Origin: Fenollaria sporofastidiosus
GTDB lineage: Bacteria; Bacillota; Clostridia; Tissierellales; Peptoniphilaceae
Assembly (NCBI RefSeq): GCF_943169635.2
Contig: NZ_OW968186.1
Span: forward strand, 1,178,001-1,242,000
Direction of reading: 5' to 3'
DNA length: 64,000 nucleotides
Of the stretch, positions 35,068 through 43,925 are shown one piece after another (position 1 is the first letter of the stretch; every line of letters starts with the position of its first letter). The notes under the pieces were generated by a model that was not told the origin of the DNA, searched no databases, and saw nothing but the letters and a program-made list of their open reading frames with translations. The position numbers and the translations under genes are program-made.

Positions 35068-36147
35068 ATGAAGAAACATTTTAAAATTGTTTTGCTTGCA
35101 TTAACAATATTGACAATGATGTTTTCAGTATCTTGCAAAAAGACTGAAGAAGGTGCAGTAGCAACTGTTAATGGAAAAGCAATTACAGAAAAAGAGTTCA
35201 CCGAAAATTACAAAGTATATGAACGTATGTATAAGCAACAACTTGGAGAAGAAGCATTAAAGAAAACTGATAAAGACGGTGTTTCATTTAAGGATAAGCT
35301 TAAAGAGAATATACTAGAAAAACTTATTGTAGATGAACTTATCAATCAAGAAATCGACAAGAAGAAGATTAAGATTGGTGACGATGAAGTTAACAAGATG
35401 TATGAACAAACTATCAAGGATATGGGCGGAAAAGAACAATACGAACAATTCTTGAAACAACAAAACATTACGGATGATTTCATCAAAGACAGTATAAAGA
35501 AGGAATACAAACAACAAAAGTTAGAAGAAGCATTCTACAAAGACAACAAAATAAGTGATGAAGAGATTCAAAAGTTCTATGACGAGAATAAAGATAAACT
35601 CGTAAAGTATAACTTGAGTCACATCATGACTGATAAGGAAGAAGATGCTAAAAAGCTTCATGACAAATTAGATGCAGGCGAAGATTTTGCTGAGCTAGCT
35701 AAAAAAGAATCTACAGATACTTACTCTGCTGCAAACGGAGGAGTTATGGGAGAAGTTCAAGCGTCATCACTACCGCAAGAGTTCTTAAATGCAGTTAATT
35801 CTACTGAAATTGGTTCATATTCTGATGTATTTAAAACAGATATGGGTTACCATATAGTTAAAGTTGATGATAAAAAAGACAAATTAGATGATCTAAAGTC
35901 AGAGATTGAACAAGCGTTAAAGAGTCAAAAGTTTGTACAATACATGAAAGACCTTAGAGCAAATGCAGAAATTAAGAAGATGGATTTACCTGAGATAAAA
36001 GAAGAAGAAAAAACAGACAAAGATAATAAAGAAAGCAAAGATGCTGAAACTAAAGATGAGAGCAAAGATAATGAAACAAAAGAAGATAATAAAGACACTG
36101 AGTCAAAAGATGACAGTAAAACTGAAGATAAATCAGATAATAAATAA
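35068..36147 (+). CDS. prsA: PrsA/SurA-like peptidyl-prolyl isomerase lipoprotein
   Basis: This extracytoplasmic foldase is anchored to the membrane outer face, 359 aa. The lipobox VSC gives lipidated Cys23. A SurA-like N-terminal helical domain with VATVNGKAITEKEF and a parvulin (PpiC) domain at about 175-270 follow (YNLSHIMTDKEEDAKKL, GEDFAELAKKES, NGGVMGEV, GYHIVKV). The last ~50 residues are a highly charged Lys/Asp/Glu/Ser tail of imperfect repeats, which probably extends into the wall. Strong AGGGGAG site before the ATG. Confidence 0.92.
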   Translation: MKKHFKIVLLALTILTMMFSVSCKKTEEGAVATVNGKAITEKEFTENYKVYERMYKQQLGEEALKKTDKDGVSFKDKLKENILEKLIVDELINQEIDKKKIKIGDDEVNKMYEQTIKDMGGKEQYEQFLKQQNITDDFIKDSIKKEYKQQKLEEAFYKDNKISDEEIQKFYDENKDKLVKYNLSHIMTDKEEDAKKLHDKLDAGEDFAELAKKESTDTYSAANGGVMGEVQASSLPQEFLNAVNSTEIGSYSDVFKTDMGYHIVKVDDKKDKLDDLKSEIEQALKSQKFVQYMKDLRANAEIKKMDLPEIKEEEKTDKDNKESKDAETKDESKDNETKEDNKDTESKDDSKTEDKSDNK

Positions 36148-36171
36148 TTTATAAATTTTAAGGAGGATATC

Positions 36172-36819
36172 ATGACTGAATACAAATTAAAAGCAGAAAA
36201 GCGTGAAGCTGTAGGAAAAAATAAAGTTGATAAAATTAGACAAAATGAAAAATTACCAGCAGCAGTATTCCAAAAAGGAAAAGAAACAGAAAACATCACT
36301 ATAGGTGATTTAGAGTTCCAAATGTTATACCAAAAAGCAGGTATGACAAGCATTATTGATCTTGACATAGATGGTACTATAAGACCAGCTATCGTTAAGG
36401 AAATTCAAAGACACCCATTCAAGAATCAAATCTACCATGTTGGATTCCAAGGAATAAACATGGATGAAAAGATTAAGATTGAAGTTCCAGTTGAATTAAT
36501 CAATAGAGATGAAATTAGAAAACAGCCATCTGTATTAAATCAACAATTAGACACTATCGAAGTTGAAGTTTTACCAGCAAATATACCTGATAGCTTCTCA
36601 ATAGACGTTCAAAATATGGACTACGATGATACATTTACAGTAAGAGATTTAGTAGGCGACAACAAAGATGTTGAAGTACTTATAGATTTAGATGAAGTTG
36701 TATGTTCATTATCAATGCCAAGAGAAGAAAAAGAAGAGGAAGAAACTACTGAAACAGCTGCAGCTGACGTACCAGTAGTTGGTAAAGAAGAAAAAGCTGA
36801 AGAAGCAGATAACGAATAA
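36172..36819 (+). CDS. rplY: 50S ribosomal protein L25 / general stress protein Ctc
   Basis: This 215 aa protein is the long L25 form: an N-terminal 5S rRNA-binding domain (KAEKREAVGKNKVDKIR, AAVFQKG, KEIQRHPFKNQIYHVGF) plus the C-terminal TL5 domain (about 100-190) and an acidic tail. GGAGG precedes the ATG. It lies directly after the prsA-like gene and ends in a strong terminator. Confidence 0.95.
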   Translation: MTEYKLKAEKREAVGKNKVDKIRQNEKLPAAVFQKGKETENITIGDLEFQMLYQKAGMTSIIDLDIDGTIRPAIVKEIQRHPFKNQIYHVGFQGINMDEKIKIEVPVELINRDEIRKQPSVLNQQLDTIEVEVLPANIPDSFSIDVQNMDYDDTFTVRDLVGDNKDVEVLIDLDEVVCSLSMPREEKEEEETTETAAADVPVVGKEEKAEEADNE

Positions 36820-36837
36820 TAACAATATTGATTATAT

Positions 36838-36873
36838 GCCTTGCTATTCATTAAGAGTAGCAAGGCTTTTTTT
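36838..36873 (+). terminator. Intrinsic terminator after rplY
   Basis: GCCTTGCTA (36838-36846) pairs with TAGCAAGGC (36858-36866) around an 11-base loop, followed by a T-run (36867-36873). The remaining ~130 bases to the next promoter are AT-rich and show nothing recognisable. Confidence 0.88.
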
Positions 36874-36999
36874 ATTTAGAGCACAATATATTTTTTCCTC
36901 AGTTATATAAGTACATAAAACAAAGAAATAAATATTGAGCGAGTAGTAAAAAGTGCGGCTTATTATATTAATTTTTAAGACAATAATACATCATATTCC

Positions 37000-37028
37000 T
37001 TGACTTATAAGTGCCTTTATTTTATAAT
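37000..37028 (+). promoter_or_regulatory. Promoter of the rodA-nptA run
   Basis: TTGACT (37000-37005), 17 bases, TATAAT (37023-37028). The rodA ribosome binding site follows about 14 bases later. Confidence 0.8.
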
Positions 37029-37054
37029 AAATATGTATGCAAAAGGAGAGGACT

Positions 37055-38185
37055 ATGAATAAAAAGCCTAAGTTTAGAATAGATATAATATTAGTATTAA
37101 CGATATTAGCGCTACTTGCTTTTGGAACTATAATGGTGTATTCAACAACATTATCATTTGCAAAGCCTGTACAAAACAGCCTAATGAAGACACACTTTTT
37201 GTCTTTAGCATTAGGTATATTAGTGATGTTTGTATTAATGCTTATAGATTATAATATATGGGGCAAGTTATACTTGTTTATCTATGCTGGATGCATCTTG
37301 CTTTTAATAGCAACATTGCTTTTTGGTAAGTCCGTTCACGATGCTAAAAGCTGGATACAAATAGGATCAAAATTTTCTTTTCAACCATCCGAGTTTGTAA
37401 AGGTAGGACTTATAATATCACTTGCTAAGTACATAGAGAACAATATTGACAAGCTAAACAACCCATTTGTTTTGCTTAAGATACTTGCTTTTGCATTTTT
37501 ACCAGTTTTATTAATACTATTGCAGCCAGACTTCGGAACTGCGATTGTATATGTGTTTTTTATATTTATAATGTTATTTTCACAAGGTATATCTTTAAGA
37601 TACGTAATGTATGCCATAGGACTTGGTGTTCTATCTATACCAGCTTTATGGTTTTCTATGAATCAATATCAAAAAAACAGAATATATGACTTTTTGGATC
37701 CCAATAGAGATGCTATGGGTTCAGGTAGACAGGTAATTCAAGGTAAGATTGCCTTGGGTTCAGGTAAGCTATTTGGCAGAGGACTCTTCAAAGGCACTCA
37801 AAATATGTATAAATATGTACCAGAAAAGCATACAGACTCAATCTTTGCCATAGTTGGAGAAGAGACTGGATTTTTTGGAGGCGCTATAATGATATTATTG
37901 TACTATTGCATGCTAAGCAGGATGATTAATATAGCTAAAAATTCAGATAATGTTTTTGGTTCAGCTATGGTATCAGGCTTTTTAGGAATGTTTTTGTTCC
38001 ATATAGTTCAAAATATTGGGATGATACTTGGGATACTACCTGTAACAGGGATTCCACTACCTTTTATAAGCTATGCTGGAACCTTCCAGTTGACAAGTCT
38101 TGCTTGTATAGGGCTTGTATTGTCTGTTAATTATAACAGAGGAGTATCCAGGTTTATTGATAAGAGCTTAGATTTTATTCAATGA
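37055..38185 (+). CDS. rodA: SEDS family peptidoglycan polymerase RodA
   Basis: This 376 aa membrane protein is the glycosyltransferase of the elongation machinery. I chose the ATG at 37055, preceded by AAAAGGAGAG; a start at 37037 would lie before that site. About ten hydrophobic segments. SEDS signatures are KSWIQIGSKFSFQPSEFVKVGLI, then GRQVIQGKIALGSGKLFGRGLFKGTQ, PEKHTDSIFAIVGEETGF and GIPLPFISYAGTF. FtsW is the alternative, but the KFSFQPSE form and lack of division genes nearby favour RodA. It overlaps queG by four bases. Confidence 0.88.
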   Translation: MNKKPKFRIDIILVLTILALLAFGTIMVYSTTLSFAKPVQNSLMKTHFLSLALGILVMFVLMLIDYNIWGKLYLFIYAGCILLLIATLLFGKSVHDAKSWIQIGSKFSFQPSEFVKVGLIISLAKYIENNIDKLNNPFVLLKILAFAFLPVLLILLQPDFGTAIVYVFFIFIMLFSQGISLRYVMYAIGLGVLSIPALWFSMNQYQKNRIYDFLDPNRDAMGSGRQVIQGKIALGSGKLFGRGLFKGTQNMYKYVPEKHTDSIFAIVGEETGFFGGAIMILLYYCMLSRMINIAKNSDNVFGSAMVSGFLGMFLFHIVQNIGMILGILPVTGIPLPFISYAGTFQLTSLACIGLVLSVNYNRGVSRFIDKSLDFIQ

Positions 38186-39075
38186 TTATAAGTCATAGTA
38201 AAATAAAAAAGTTAATAAAGAAATACGGAGTAGATACATTTAGAATTACAAATACTGAAAGATTAATGCCTCTTGGAGATGCATCTAATGAATTTACAAA
38301 GTTTACTGAAGAAGAAAGGTTAAATCCTAAAAAACTATTTCCAAATGCACGCAGCATTATAGTCTTTGGGCTTAGCTATAACTATAAAAAAGCAGCAAGG
38401 AAGGAAAATACATATCTACTTTCTAGATCATCTTATGGATATGATTATCACAAAGTATTTATGGATAAGTTAGTAAAGATAGATAAGGAGCTTTTCAAAA
38501 ATAAAGAAAGTGAAAGTCATGTCTTTGTGGATACAGGTCCATTGATAGAGAGACTTCTAGCGCAGAAATCAGGTTTAGGATTTTTGGGTAAGAACACTTG
38601 CATCATTAATCCTTTATTAGGTTCTTTTATATTTATTGGGTATATAATAGGTAATGAGCGAAGTGATTTTTATGACTTACCACTAAAGCTTGATTGCAAG
38701 GATTGCAATATTTGCGAGAGGGCTTGTCCAAATAAAGCACTTTGTAATTATAAGATGAAGATGACAAGGTGTTTGTCATATATTACTCAGAAAAAAGGCG
38801 ACTTAGATGATTTTGAGAAGAGGAATTTAAAGACATATATTTATGGCTGCGATATCTGTCAAGAGATATGTCCCTACAATATAAAAGCTAAAAAAGTTTA
38901 TCACGAAGAATTCCATTCTTCACAGGACTATGGGCTTGTTTATAAAGAAGATTTTAAATTAAGTAATAAAGAATTTAAAGAAAAATACAAAGCTATGTCA
39001 GCTTTGTGGCGTGGCAAAAGTATACTTTTTAGAAATGCAAACATTATAGACAATAATAATGATATAGTTAAATGA
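38182..39075 (+). CDS. queG: Epoxyqueuosine reductase
   Basis: It reduces epoxyqueuosine to queuosine in tRNA using cobalamin and two iron-sulfur clusters. Length 297 aa. Two ferredoxin-type cysteine sets are visible: CKDCNICERACP and CDICQEICP. VDTGPLIERLLAQKSGLGFLGKN is the family block next to the cobalamin site. It overlaps rodA by four bases. Other queuosine genes are not in the window. Confidence 0.93.
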   Translation: MIISHSKIKKLIKKYGVDTFRITNTERLMPLGDASNEFTKFTEEERLNPKKLFPNARSIIVFGLSYNYKKAARKENTYLLSRSSYGYDYHKVFMDKLVKIDKELFKNKESESHVFVDTGPLIERLLAQKSGLGFLGKNTCIINPLLGSFIFIGYIIGNERSDFYDLPLKLDCKDCNICERACPNKALCNYKMKMTRCLSYITQKKGDLDDFEKRNLKTYIYGCDICQEICPYNIKAKKVYHEEFHSSQDYGLVYKEDFKLSNKEFKEKYKAMSALWRGKSILFRNANIIDNNNDIVK

Positions 39076-39088
39076 AAGGAAGGGTATT

Positions 39089-40279
39089 ATGTCAAATGTA
39101 CATGAATTAGGATTTTTAAAAGATAAAATCCAAGAATTAAAAGATCAAGGAGTTTATAGAAAATTACCTATATTAAACTCACCTGACGACGCAGAGATTG
39201 TTTTAAATGGTAAAAAAGTTATTAACTTATCATCAAACAACTACTTAGGATTTGCAAACAATCCTAGAATCAAGAAAGCATCTATCGAAGCGATAGAAAA
39301 ATACGGTGCTGGCTCAGGAGCTGTAAGAACTATAGTTGGTAACATGGACATCCATGAAGAACTAGAAAAAGTTCTAGCTGAGTTCAAAAGAGAAGAAAGA
39401 GCTTTCATTTATCAATCTGGATTCAACTGTAATGCAGGAACAATCCAAGCAGTTACAGAAAAGGGAGATTTAATTATCTCTGATGAATTAAACCACGCAT
39501 CTATCATTGATGGAACTAGACTTTCTAAAGCAGATAGAGCTATATTTAAGCACTCTGACATGGATAGTTTGGAAGATGTTTTAAAGGAAAAGAGAAAAGA
39601 TTACAGAAACGTTCTTATTATAACAGACGGTGTTTTCTCTATGGATGGAGATATTGCTAAGTTACCAGACATCGTTGATTTAGCTGAAAAGTATGAATGT
39701 ATGACATATGTTGACGATGCTCACGGCTCAGGCGTTCTAGGCGAAAACGGTAGAGGTACAGTTGATCACTTCCACCTACATGGTAGAGTTGACTTCTCTA
39801 TCGGAACATTATCTAAAGCTATAGGATGTATAGGTGGTTATGTTGCTGGATCAGAAACTATGTACGAATGGTTGATTCACAGAGCAAGACCAGTATTATT
39901 CTCAACAAGTTTAACACCAGCATCAGTTGGAGCAATAACAGAAGCTATAAAGATGCTTATGGAAAGCAGTGAATATACAGACAGACTTTGGGACAATGCT
40001 AAATACTTCAAGGAAAAATTAGGCAAACTTGGCTTCAATACAGGTCACAGTGAAACACCTATCACACCAGTTATCATAGGTGAAGAAGCTAAGGCTATGG
40101 AATTCTCAAGAAAATTACTTGAAAACGGTGTATTCGTTTCAGCTATCGTATTCCCAACAGTACCAAGAGGAACTGGTAGAGTTAGATGTATGGTAACAGC
40201 TGCGCACACTAAGGAACAATTAGATGAAGCTTGCAGAATATTTGAAAAAGTAGGAAAGGAAATGAACATTTTAAAATAA
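39089..40279 (+). CDS. kbl: Glycine C-acetyltransferase (2-amino-3-ketobutyrate CoA ligase)
   Basis: This alpha-oxoamine synthase of 396 aa uses PLP to interconvert 2-amino-3-ketobutyrate plus CoA with glycine plus acetyl-CoA. SSNNYLGFANN, GSGAVRTIVGNMDIHEELE, DDAHGSGVLGENGRGT and GTLSKAIGCIGGYVAG are family blocks; the PLP lysine is Lys243. AONS (bioF) is the close alternative; the IVGNMDIHEELE form and a glycine-using neighbourhood favour Kbl. No threonine dehydrogenase gene lies nearby, so the source of its substrate is unclear. Codon use here is more highly biased (like gcv and grd) than in the flanking genes, which suggests strong expression. Confidence 0.88.
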   Translation: MSNVHELGFLKDKIQELKDQGVYRKLPILNSPDDAEIVLNGKKVINLSSNNYLGFANNPRIKKASIEAIEKYGAGSGAVRTIVGNMDIHEELEKVLAEFKREERAFIYQSGFNCNAGTIQAVTEKGDLIISDELNHASIIDGTRLSKADRAIFKHSDMDSLEDVLKEKRKDYRNVLIITDGVFSMDGDIAKLPDIVDLAEKYECMTYVDDAHGSGVLGENGRGTVDHFHLHGRVDFSIGTLSKAIGCIGGYVAGSETMYEWLIHRARPVLFSTSLTPASVGAITEAIKMLMESSEYTDRLWDNAKYFKEKLGKLGFNTGHSETPITPVIIGEEAKAMEFSRKLLENGVFVSAIVFPTVPRGTGRVRCMVTAAHTKEQLDEACRIFEKVGKEMNILK

Positions 40280-40581
40280 TGTTCGTTACTATTATGCTTA
40301 TCAGCATAACTATATATGATGCTTTAAGCTTAAAAGATAAACGCATGGTTCTTAAATCGCTTATTGAAAGACTCAAGTCAAGGTTTAACATTTCGTGCTG
40401 CGAAGCTGCAGATAATGACAAGTGGCAAGTAAGCGAGATAGGCATTTCCTTTGTGTCAAACGATAGTAAGTATAATGAAAAAATTATTGAAAAGATTATA
40501 AACTTTATCGACAATGATGATAGAGTTGAAATTACAAATATAGATAAAGAGATGTATAGTTATGAGAAAAGTATTAAATAA
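40279..40581 (+). CDS. DUF503 family protein
   Basis: This 100 aa protein belongs to the YlxP/DUF503 group of small ferredoxin-like-fold proteins: SLKDKRMVLKSLIERLKSRFN and AADNDKWQVSEIGISFVSND are typical. Function is not established; in B. subtilis the homologue sits near infB-rbfA, but here it lies between kbl and nth. It starts one base before the kbl stop ends and overlaps nth by 20 bases. Confidence 0.85.
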   Translation: MFVTIMLISITIYDALSLKDKRMVLKSLIERLKSRFNISCCEAADNDKWQVSEIGISFVSNDSKYNEKIIEKIINFIDNDDRVEITNIDKEMYSYEKSIK

Positions 40582-41209
40582 AAAAGAAGTAAATACAGTT
40601 TTGGACTTACTGCGTCAGGATTATCCTGACGCAGGTCCTGAGCTGCATTTTACAAATGAATTTGAGCTTTTAATAGCAACGATATTATCAGCTCAAACAA
40701 CAGATAAGCAAGTCAATAAAGTAACAGATAAGATGTTTAAAATATTGCCAGAGCCTATTGATTATATAGAAAGACCACTTTCTGAGATTGAAGATATGGT
40801 AAAGTCTATAGGATTTTTTAGAAACAAGGCAAAAAACATACAAAAGACTTGCGACATATTAGTACATAAATACAATGGAAAGGTTCCAAATACATATGAG
40901 GAGCTTATAGAGCTACCGGGAGTCGGTAGAAAGACTGCAAATGTTGTTTTGTCTAACGCATTTGGCGAGCAAAGGATTGCGGTTGATACACATGTATTCA
41001 GAGTCTCTAATAGAATCGGCTTAGTAAATGAAGACAATGTATTAGATACTGAAGAGGCACTTATGAAAAAGCTACCTAAGAATACTTGGTCTTTAGCACA
41101 CCATCTTCTAATTTTCCATGGAAGAAGGGTATGTAAAGCACAAAGACCTTTATGTGAAGAATGTAATCTAGAAGAGATATGCTTATATAGGAAGGGAATG
41201 AAGAAATGA
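40562..41209 (+). CDS. nth: Endonuclease III
   Basis: This is a base-excision repair DNA glycosylase and AP lyase, 215 aa. The helix-hairpin-helix ELPGVGRKTANVVL carries the catalytic lysine (GRKTA) and VDTHVFR the catalytic aspartate. The 4Fe-4S loop is at the C-terminus: Cys191, Cys198, Cys201 and Cys207 with C-x6-C-x2-C-x5-C spacing. Start overlaps the DUF503 gene by 20 bases; stop overlaps the vanW start by four. Confidence 0.96.
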   Translation: MRKVLNKKEVNTVLDLLRQDYPDAGPELHFTNEFELLIATILSAQTTDKQVNKVTDKMFKILPEPIDYIERPLSEIEDMVKSIGFFRNKAKNIQKTCDILVHKYNGKVPNTYEELIELPGVGRKTANVVLSNAFGEQRIAVDTHVFRVSNRIGLVNEDNVLDTEEALMKKLPKNTWSLAHHLLIFHGRRVCKAQRPLCEECNLEEICLYRKGMKK

Positions 41210-42624
41210 AAAAAGGTTTAGTACTATTTATAGTTTTGATTTTAATATTGGGCGGATCATATTTTGGATATAAAAAATACACTGAACACAAAAGAATTGA
41301 AGCTATGAAAGAAGCATTAAAAAGTGACAAAATATATGAATATATAACGGTAGACGGAGTTGATGTATCTGGACTTTCGAAAGATGAAGCAAAGGAAAAG
41401 ATAATTGTATCTAAAGAAAACGAAGTTAAAGATAAAAAAATAAATGTAGCTGTAGAAGATAAAAATTATACTTTTGAGCTAAAAAATCTTGATCAAAATA
41501 TGAATCTAGACAAAGCTGTAGACGAAGCATATGACTATGCAAGAGAAGGAGAGCTAGAAGAAAGATATAATAAATTACAAGAAATAAAAGAAACTGCTTT
41601 AAATATCAACATCGACAAAGAGATTGATTATTCACATGTGGATGAATTCGTAAGTAGTATCGCTAAAGAGACTAATTGTGAAGCGGTAAATGCTGAGTTT
41701 AGCGCTAACAATGGCAAAATAACCTCTACAGAAAGCAAGGATGGAAAAACACTGGATTCTGAAAAACTTAAAAATGACATTATTAATGCAATTAACAATA
41801 ACGAAGATTCTGTTGTTGCGATCGTTGAGACTATAGAACCAGAAAAGAAACATTCAGACCTAGAAAAGATTAACGGCCTTATAGGATCATTTACAACAGA
41901 TATAAGCTCTAGTTCAAACGAAAGAAAGACAAATATAAGAGTCTCATCAGATACCGTTTCAAAAAAACTTTTGCTTCCTGGAGAATCTTTTAATTTTAAT
42001 AATGCGATAGGAGATGTAACTACAGCAAAAGGTTATAAAAATGCGCATGTATTAAAGGGCGGAGAATATGAGGACGGTCTAGGAGGAGGCATGTGTCAAA
42101 CTTCAACAACACTATATAACGCTCTTATAAGAGCTGGGGTTAAAATTCTTGAAAGACACCCTCACTCAAGAGCGGCTAGCTATGTACCAAAGGGTCAAGA
42201 TTGCGCGGTTTGGAGAGGAACAAAGAATTTAAGATTCAAAAATGAATTTGACTTTCCTGTATATATAGACTCAAATGTAAGTAAAAACAAAGTAACATTT
42301 TATGTATATGGTGACAAAACTAAGAAAGATTATGATATAAGCTTTAAATCAGAGATAGTTGAAGTAATTAAATCAGAAACTATTGAAAAAGTTGATCCTA
42401 GTCTTAAACCAGGTGAAAGAGTAGTTGATTTCAAGGGATATGATGGATATAGAGTAGTTACTAATAAAATTATTACTAAAGATGGAAAAGTTATCTCAAA
42501 TAAACAATTTACTAAAAATTATTATCCAAAGAGAGATACGATCGTTAGAGTTTCTGAAAAATCTGCAGATATCGATAGCTCTAACCAAGATAGTGAAAAT
42601 AATGATGCGGTGGTGTTACCATGA
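41206..42624 (+). CDS. VanW family protein with peptidoglycan-binding domain
   Basis: This 472 aa envelope protein has one N-terminal membrane anchor (LVLFIVLILILGGSYFG), a PG-binding-4-type repeat region (about 45-210), then the VanW domain (PGESFNFNNAIGDVTTAKGY, GGGMCQTSTTLYNALIRAG, HPHSRAASYVP) and a G5-like C-terminal stretch. Members are widespread in Firmicutes and are not resistance genes by themselves. It overlaps nth and the HAD gene by four bases each. Confidence 0.9.
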   Translation: MKKGLVLFIVLILILGGSYFGYKKYTEHKRIEAMKEALKSDKIYEYITVDGVDVSGLSKDEAKEKIIVSKENEVKDKKINVAVEDKNYTFELKNLDQNMNLDKAVDEAYDYAREGELEERYNKLQEIKETALNINIDKEIDYSHVDEFVSSIAKETNCEAVNAEFSANNGKITSTESKDGKTLDSEKLKNDIINAINNNEDSVVAIVETIEPEKKHSDLEKINGLIGSFTTDISSSSNERKTNIRVSSDTVSKKLLLPGESFNFNNAIGDVTTAKGYKNAHVLKGGEYEDGLGGGMCQTSTTLYNALIRAGVKILERHPHSRAASYVPKGQDCAVWRGTKNLRFKNEFDFPVYIDSNVSKNKVTFYVYGDKTKKDYDISFKSEIVEVIKSETIEKVDPSLKPGERVVDFKGYDGYRVVTNKIITKDGKVISNKQFTKNYYPKRDTIVRVSEKSADIDSSNQDSENNDAVVLP

Positions 42625-43439
42625 TGAATATAAAAATACTTGCCTTTGATATGGATGGCACTTTACTTAATAGCGAAAAAATGGTAAGTAGAGGAACATG
42701 TGTAGAAATAGAAAGATTATACAATGAAGGGATCCATATAGTTCTTTCAAGTGGAAGACTTCACAGGTCGATTGAAGCGTACGCAAATATACTTCCCTTT
42801 AAAACATCTATAGTAGCAACTAACGGTAGCGTCGTTACTGACTATGAGGGCAGAAGAGTTTATGAAAAACCTATAGATACAGAAGCCTTCATAAAAGTAA
42901 TTGATGTTTTAACTGATAATAAGATGAATTTTCATTTCTATGGAGTTAATGAATTCTATAGACTTAAAGGCACAACATCATTAAACACATACTCCAGAGT
43001 GCCAAAGAATATAAAAGATAACATAGAAATTGTTGAATATAATAATATTGAAGAGATAAAAGACTCTTGCAATGACAAGTCATATTTTAAAGTCTTATTA
43101 GTAGAAGAAAATAAAAATCGCCTTGAAGAGATTAGATCAGAGCTAAAGAAAATTTCTGGCGTAAAGATATCTAGTTCTTGGGCGAATAATATAGAGATTG
43201 TACCAGAAGGAGTCAATAAAGCTAAATCACTTAAATATTTATGTAAAAATTTAGGCTTAGATATAGAAAACCTAATGTCATTTGGAGATAATAATAACGA
43301 TATAGAGATGATAGAAGAGTCAAAAGTGGGTGTTGCTATGAGTAACGCTACAAATGAACTGAAGCAAAAAGCTAATTTCATTACGGATTATGACAATAAT
43401 CATGATGGCATAATGAAATTCTTAAAACAATATTTTTAG
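42621..43439 (+). CDS. Cof-type HAD-IIB family phosphatase
   Basis: This 272 aa HAD hydrolase has motif I DMDGTLLNSE (10-ish), SSGR for motif II, and motif IV FGDNNNDIEMIE, with the C2B cap domain between (about 85-190). Family members dephosphorylate sugar phosphates or cofactors; the substrate here is unknown. Two ATG codons stand in tandem at the start. It overlaps vanW by four bases. Confidence 0.9.
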   Translation: MMNIKILAFDMDGTLLNSEKMVSRGTCVEIERLYNEGIHIVLSSGRLHRSIEAYANILPFKTSIVATNGSVVTDYEGRRVYEKPIDTEAFIKVIDVLTDNKMNFHFYGVNEFYRLKGTTSLNTYSRVPKNIKDNIEIVEYNNIEEIKDSCNDKSYFKVLLVEENKNRLEEIRSELKKISGVKISSSWANNIEIVPEGVNKAKSLKYLCKNLGLDIENLMSFGDNNNDIEMIEESKVGVAMSNATNELKQKANFITDYDNNHDGIMKFLKQYF

Positions 43440-43449
43440 GAGGAAACTC

Positions 43450-43917
43450 ATGGCTATTAACATAGTTTTGCACGAGCCAGAAATACCACATAACACAGGA
43501 GCCATTGCTAGGAGCTGTGTTTTGACAAATTCAAAGCTTCATTTAATAAAGCCGTTTGGATTTGAGCTTAGTGATAAATATTTAAAAAGGGCAGGCTTAG
43601 ATTATTGGAAGTATCTCGATATTACTACATATGAAGACTTAAACGACTTTTTTGAAAAGAACAAAAATGTAAATTTTTATCTTGCGACAACAAAGACTAC
43701 AAAGATATATTCAGATGTTAAATTTAAGGATGGAGATTTTATCTTCTTTGGTAAAGAGACAGCTGGTTTGCCGGAGGACTTTATAAAAGAGCACAGTGAA
43801 AGAGCAATTAGAATACCAATGATAAAAGACTTAAAAAGGTCTTTGAACTTGGCTAATTCATGCACAGTTATTTTATATGAAGCACTTAGGCAACTAAACT
43901 TTATGGAATTAGTGTAG
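43450..43917 (+). CDS. trmL: tRNA (cytidine(34)-2'-O)-methyltransferase
   Basis: This SPOUT-class methyltransferase of 155 aa modifies the wobble base in tRNA-Leu. INIVLHEPEIPHNTGAIARSC starts the fold, with FFGKETAGLP and IPMIKDLKRSLNLANSCTVI forming the knotted SAM site. GGAGG precedes the ATG. It is part of the rodA-nptA run. Confidence 0.94.
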   Translation: MAINIVLHEPEIPHNTGAIARSCVLTNSKLHLIKPFGFELSDKYLKRAGLDYWKYLDITTYEDLNDFFEKNKNVNFYLATTKTTKIYSDVKFKDGDFIFFGKETAGLPEDFIKEHSERAIRIPMIKDLKRSLNLANSCTVILYEALRQLNFMELV

Positions 43918-43925
43918 GTGATGGT

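Noticed and set aside
36001..36147. Repetitive Lys/Asp/Glu/Ser stretch as a possible DNA repeat or separate gene
   Set aside because: It is the in-frame low-complexity tail of the PrsA-like protein; the repeats are imperfect at DNA level.
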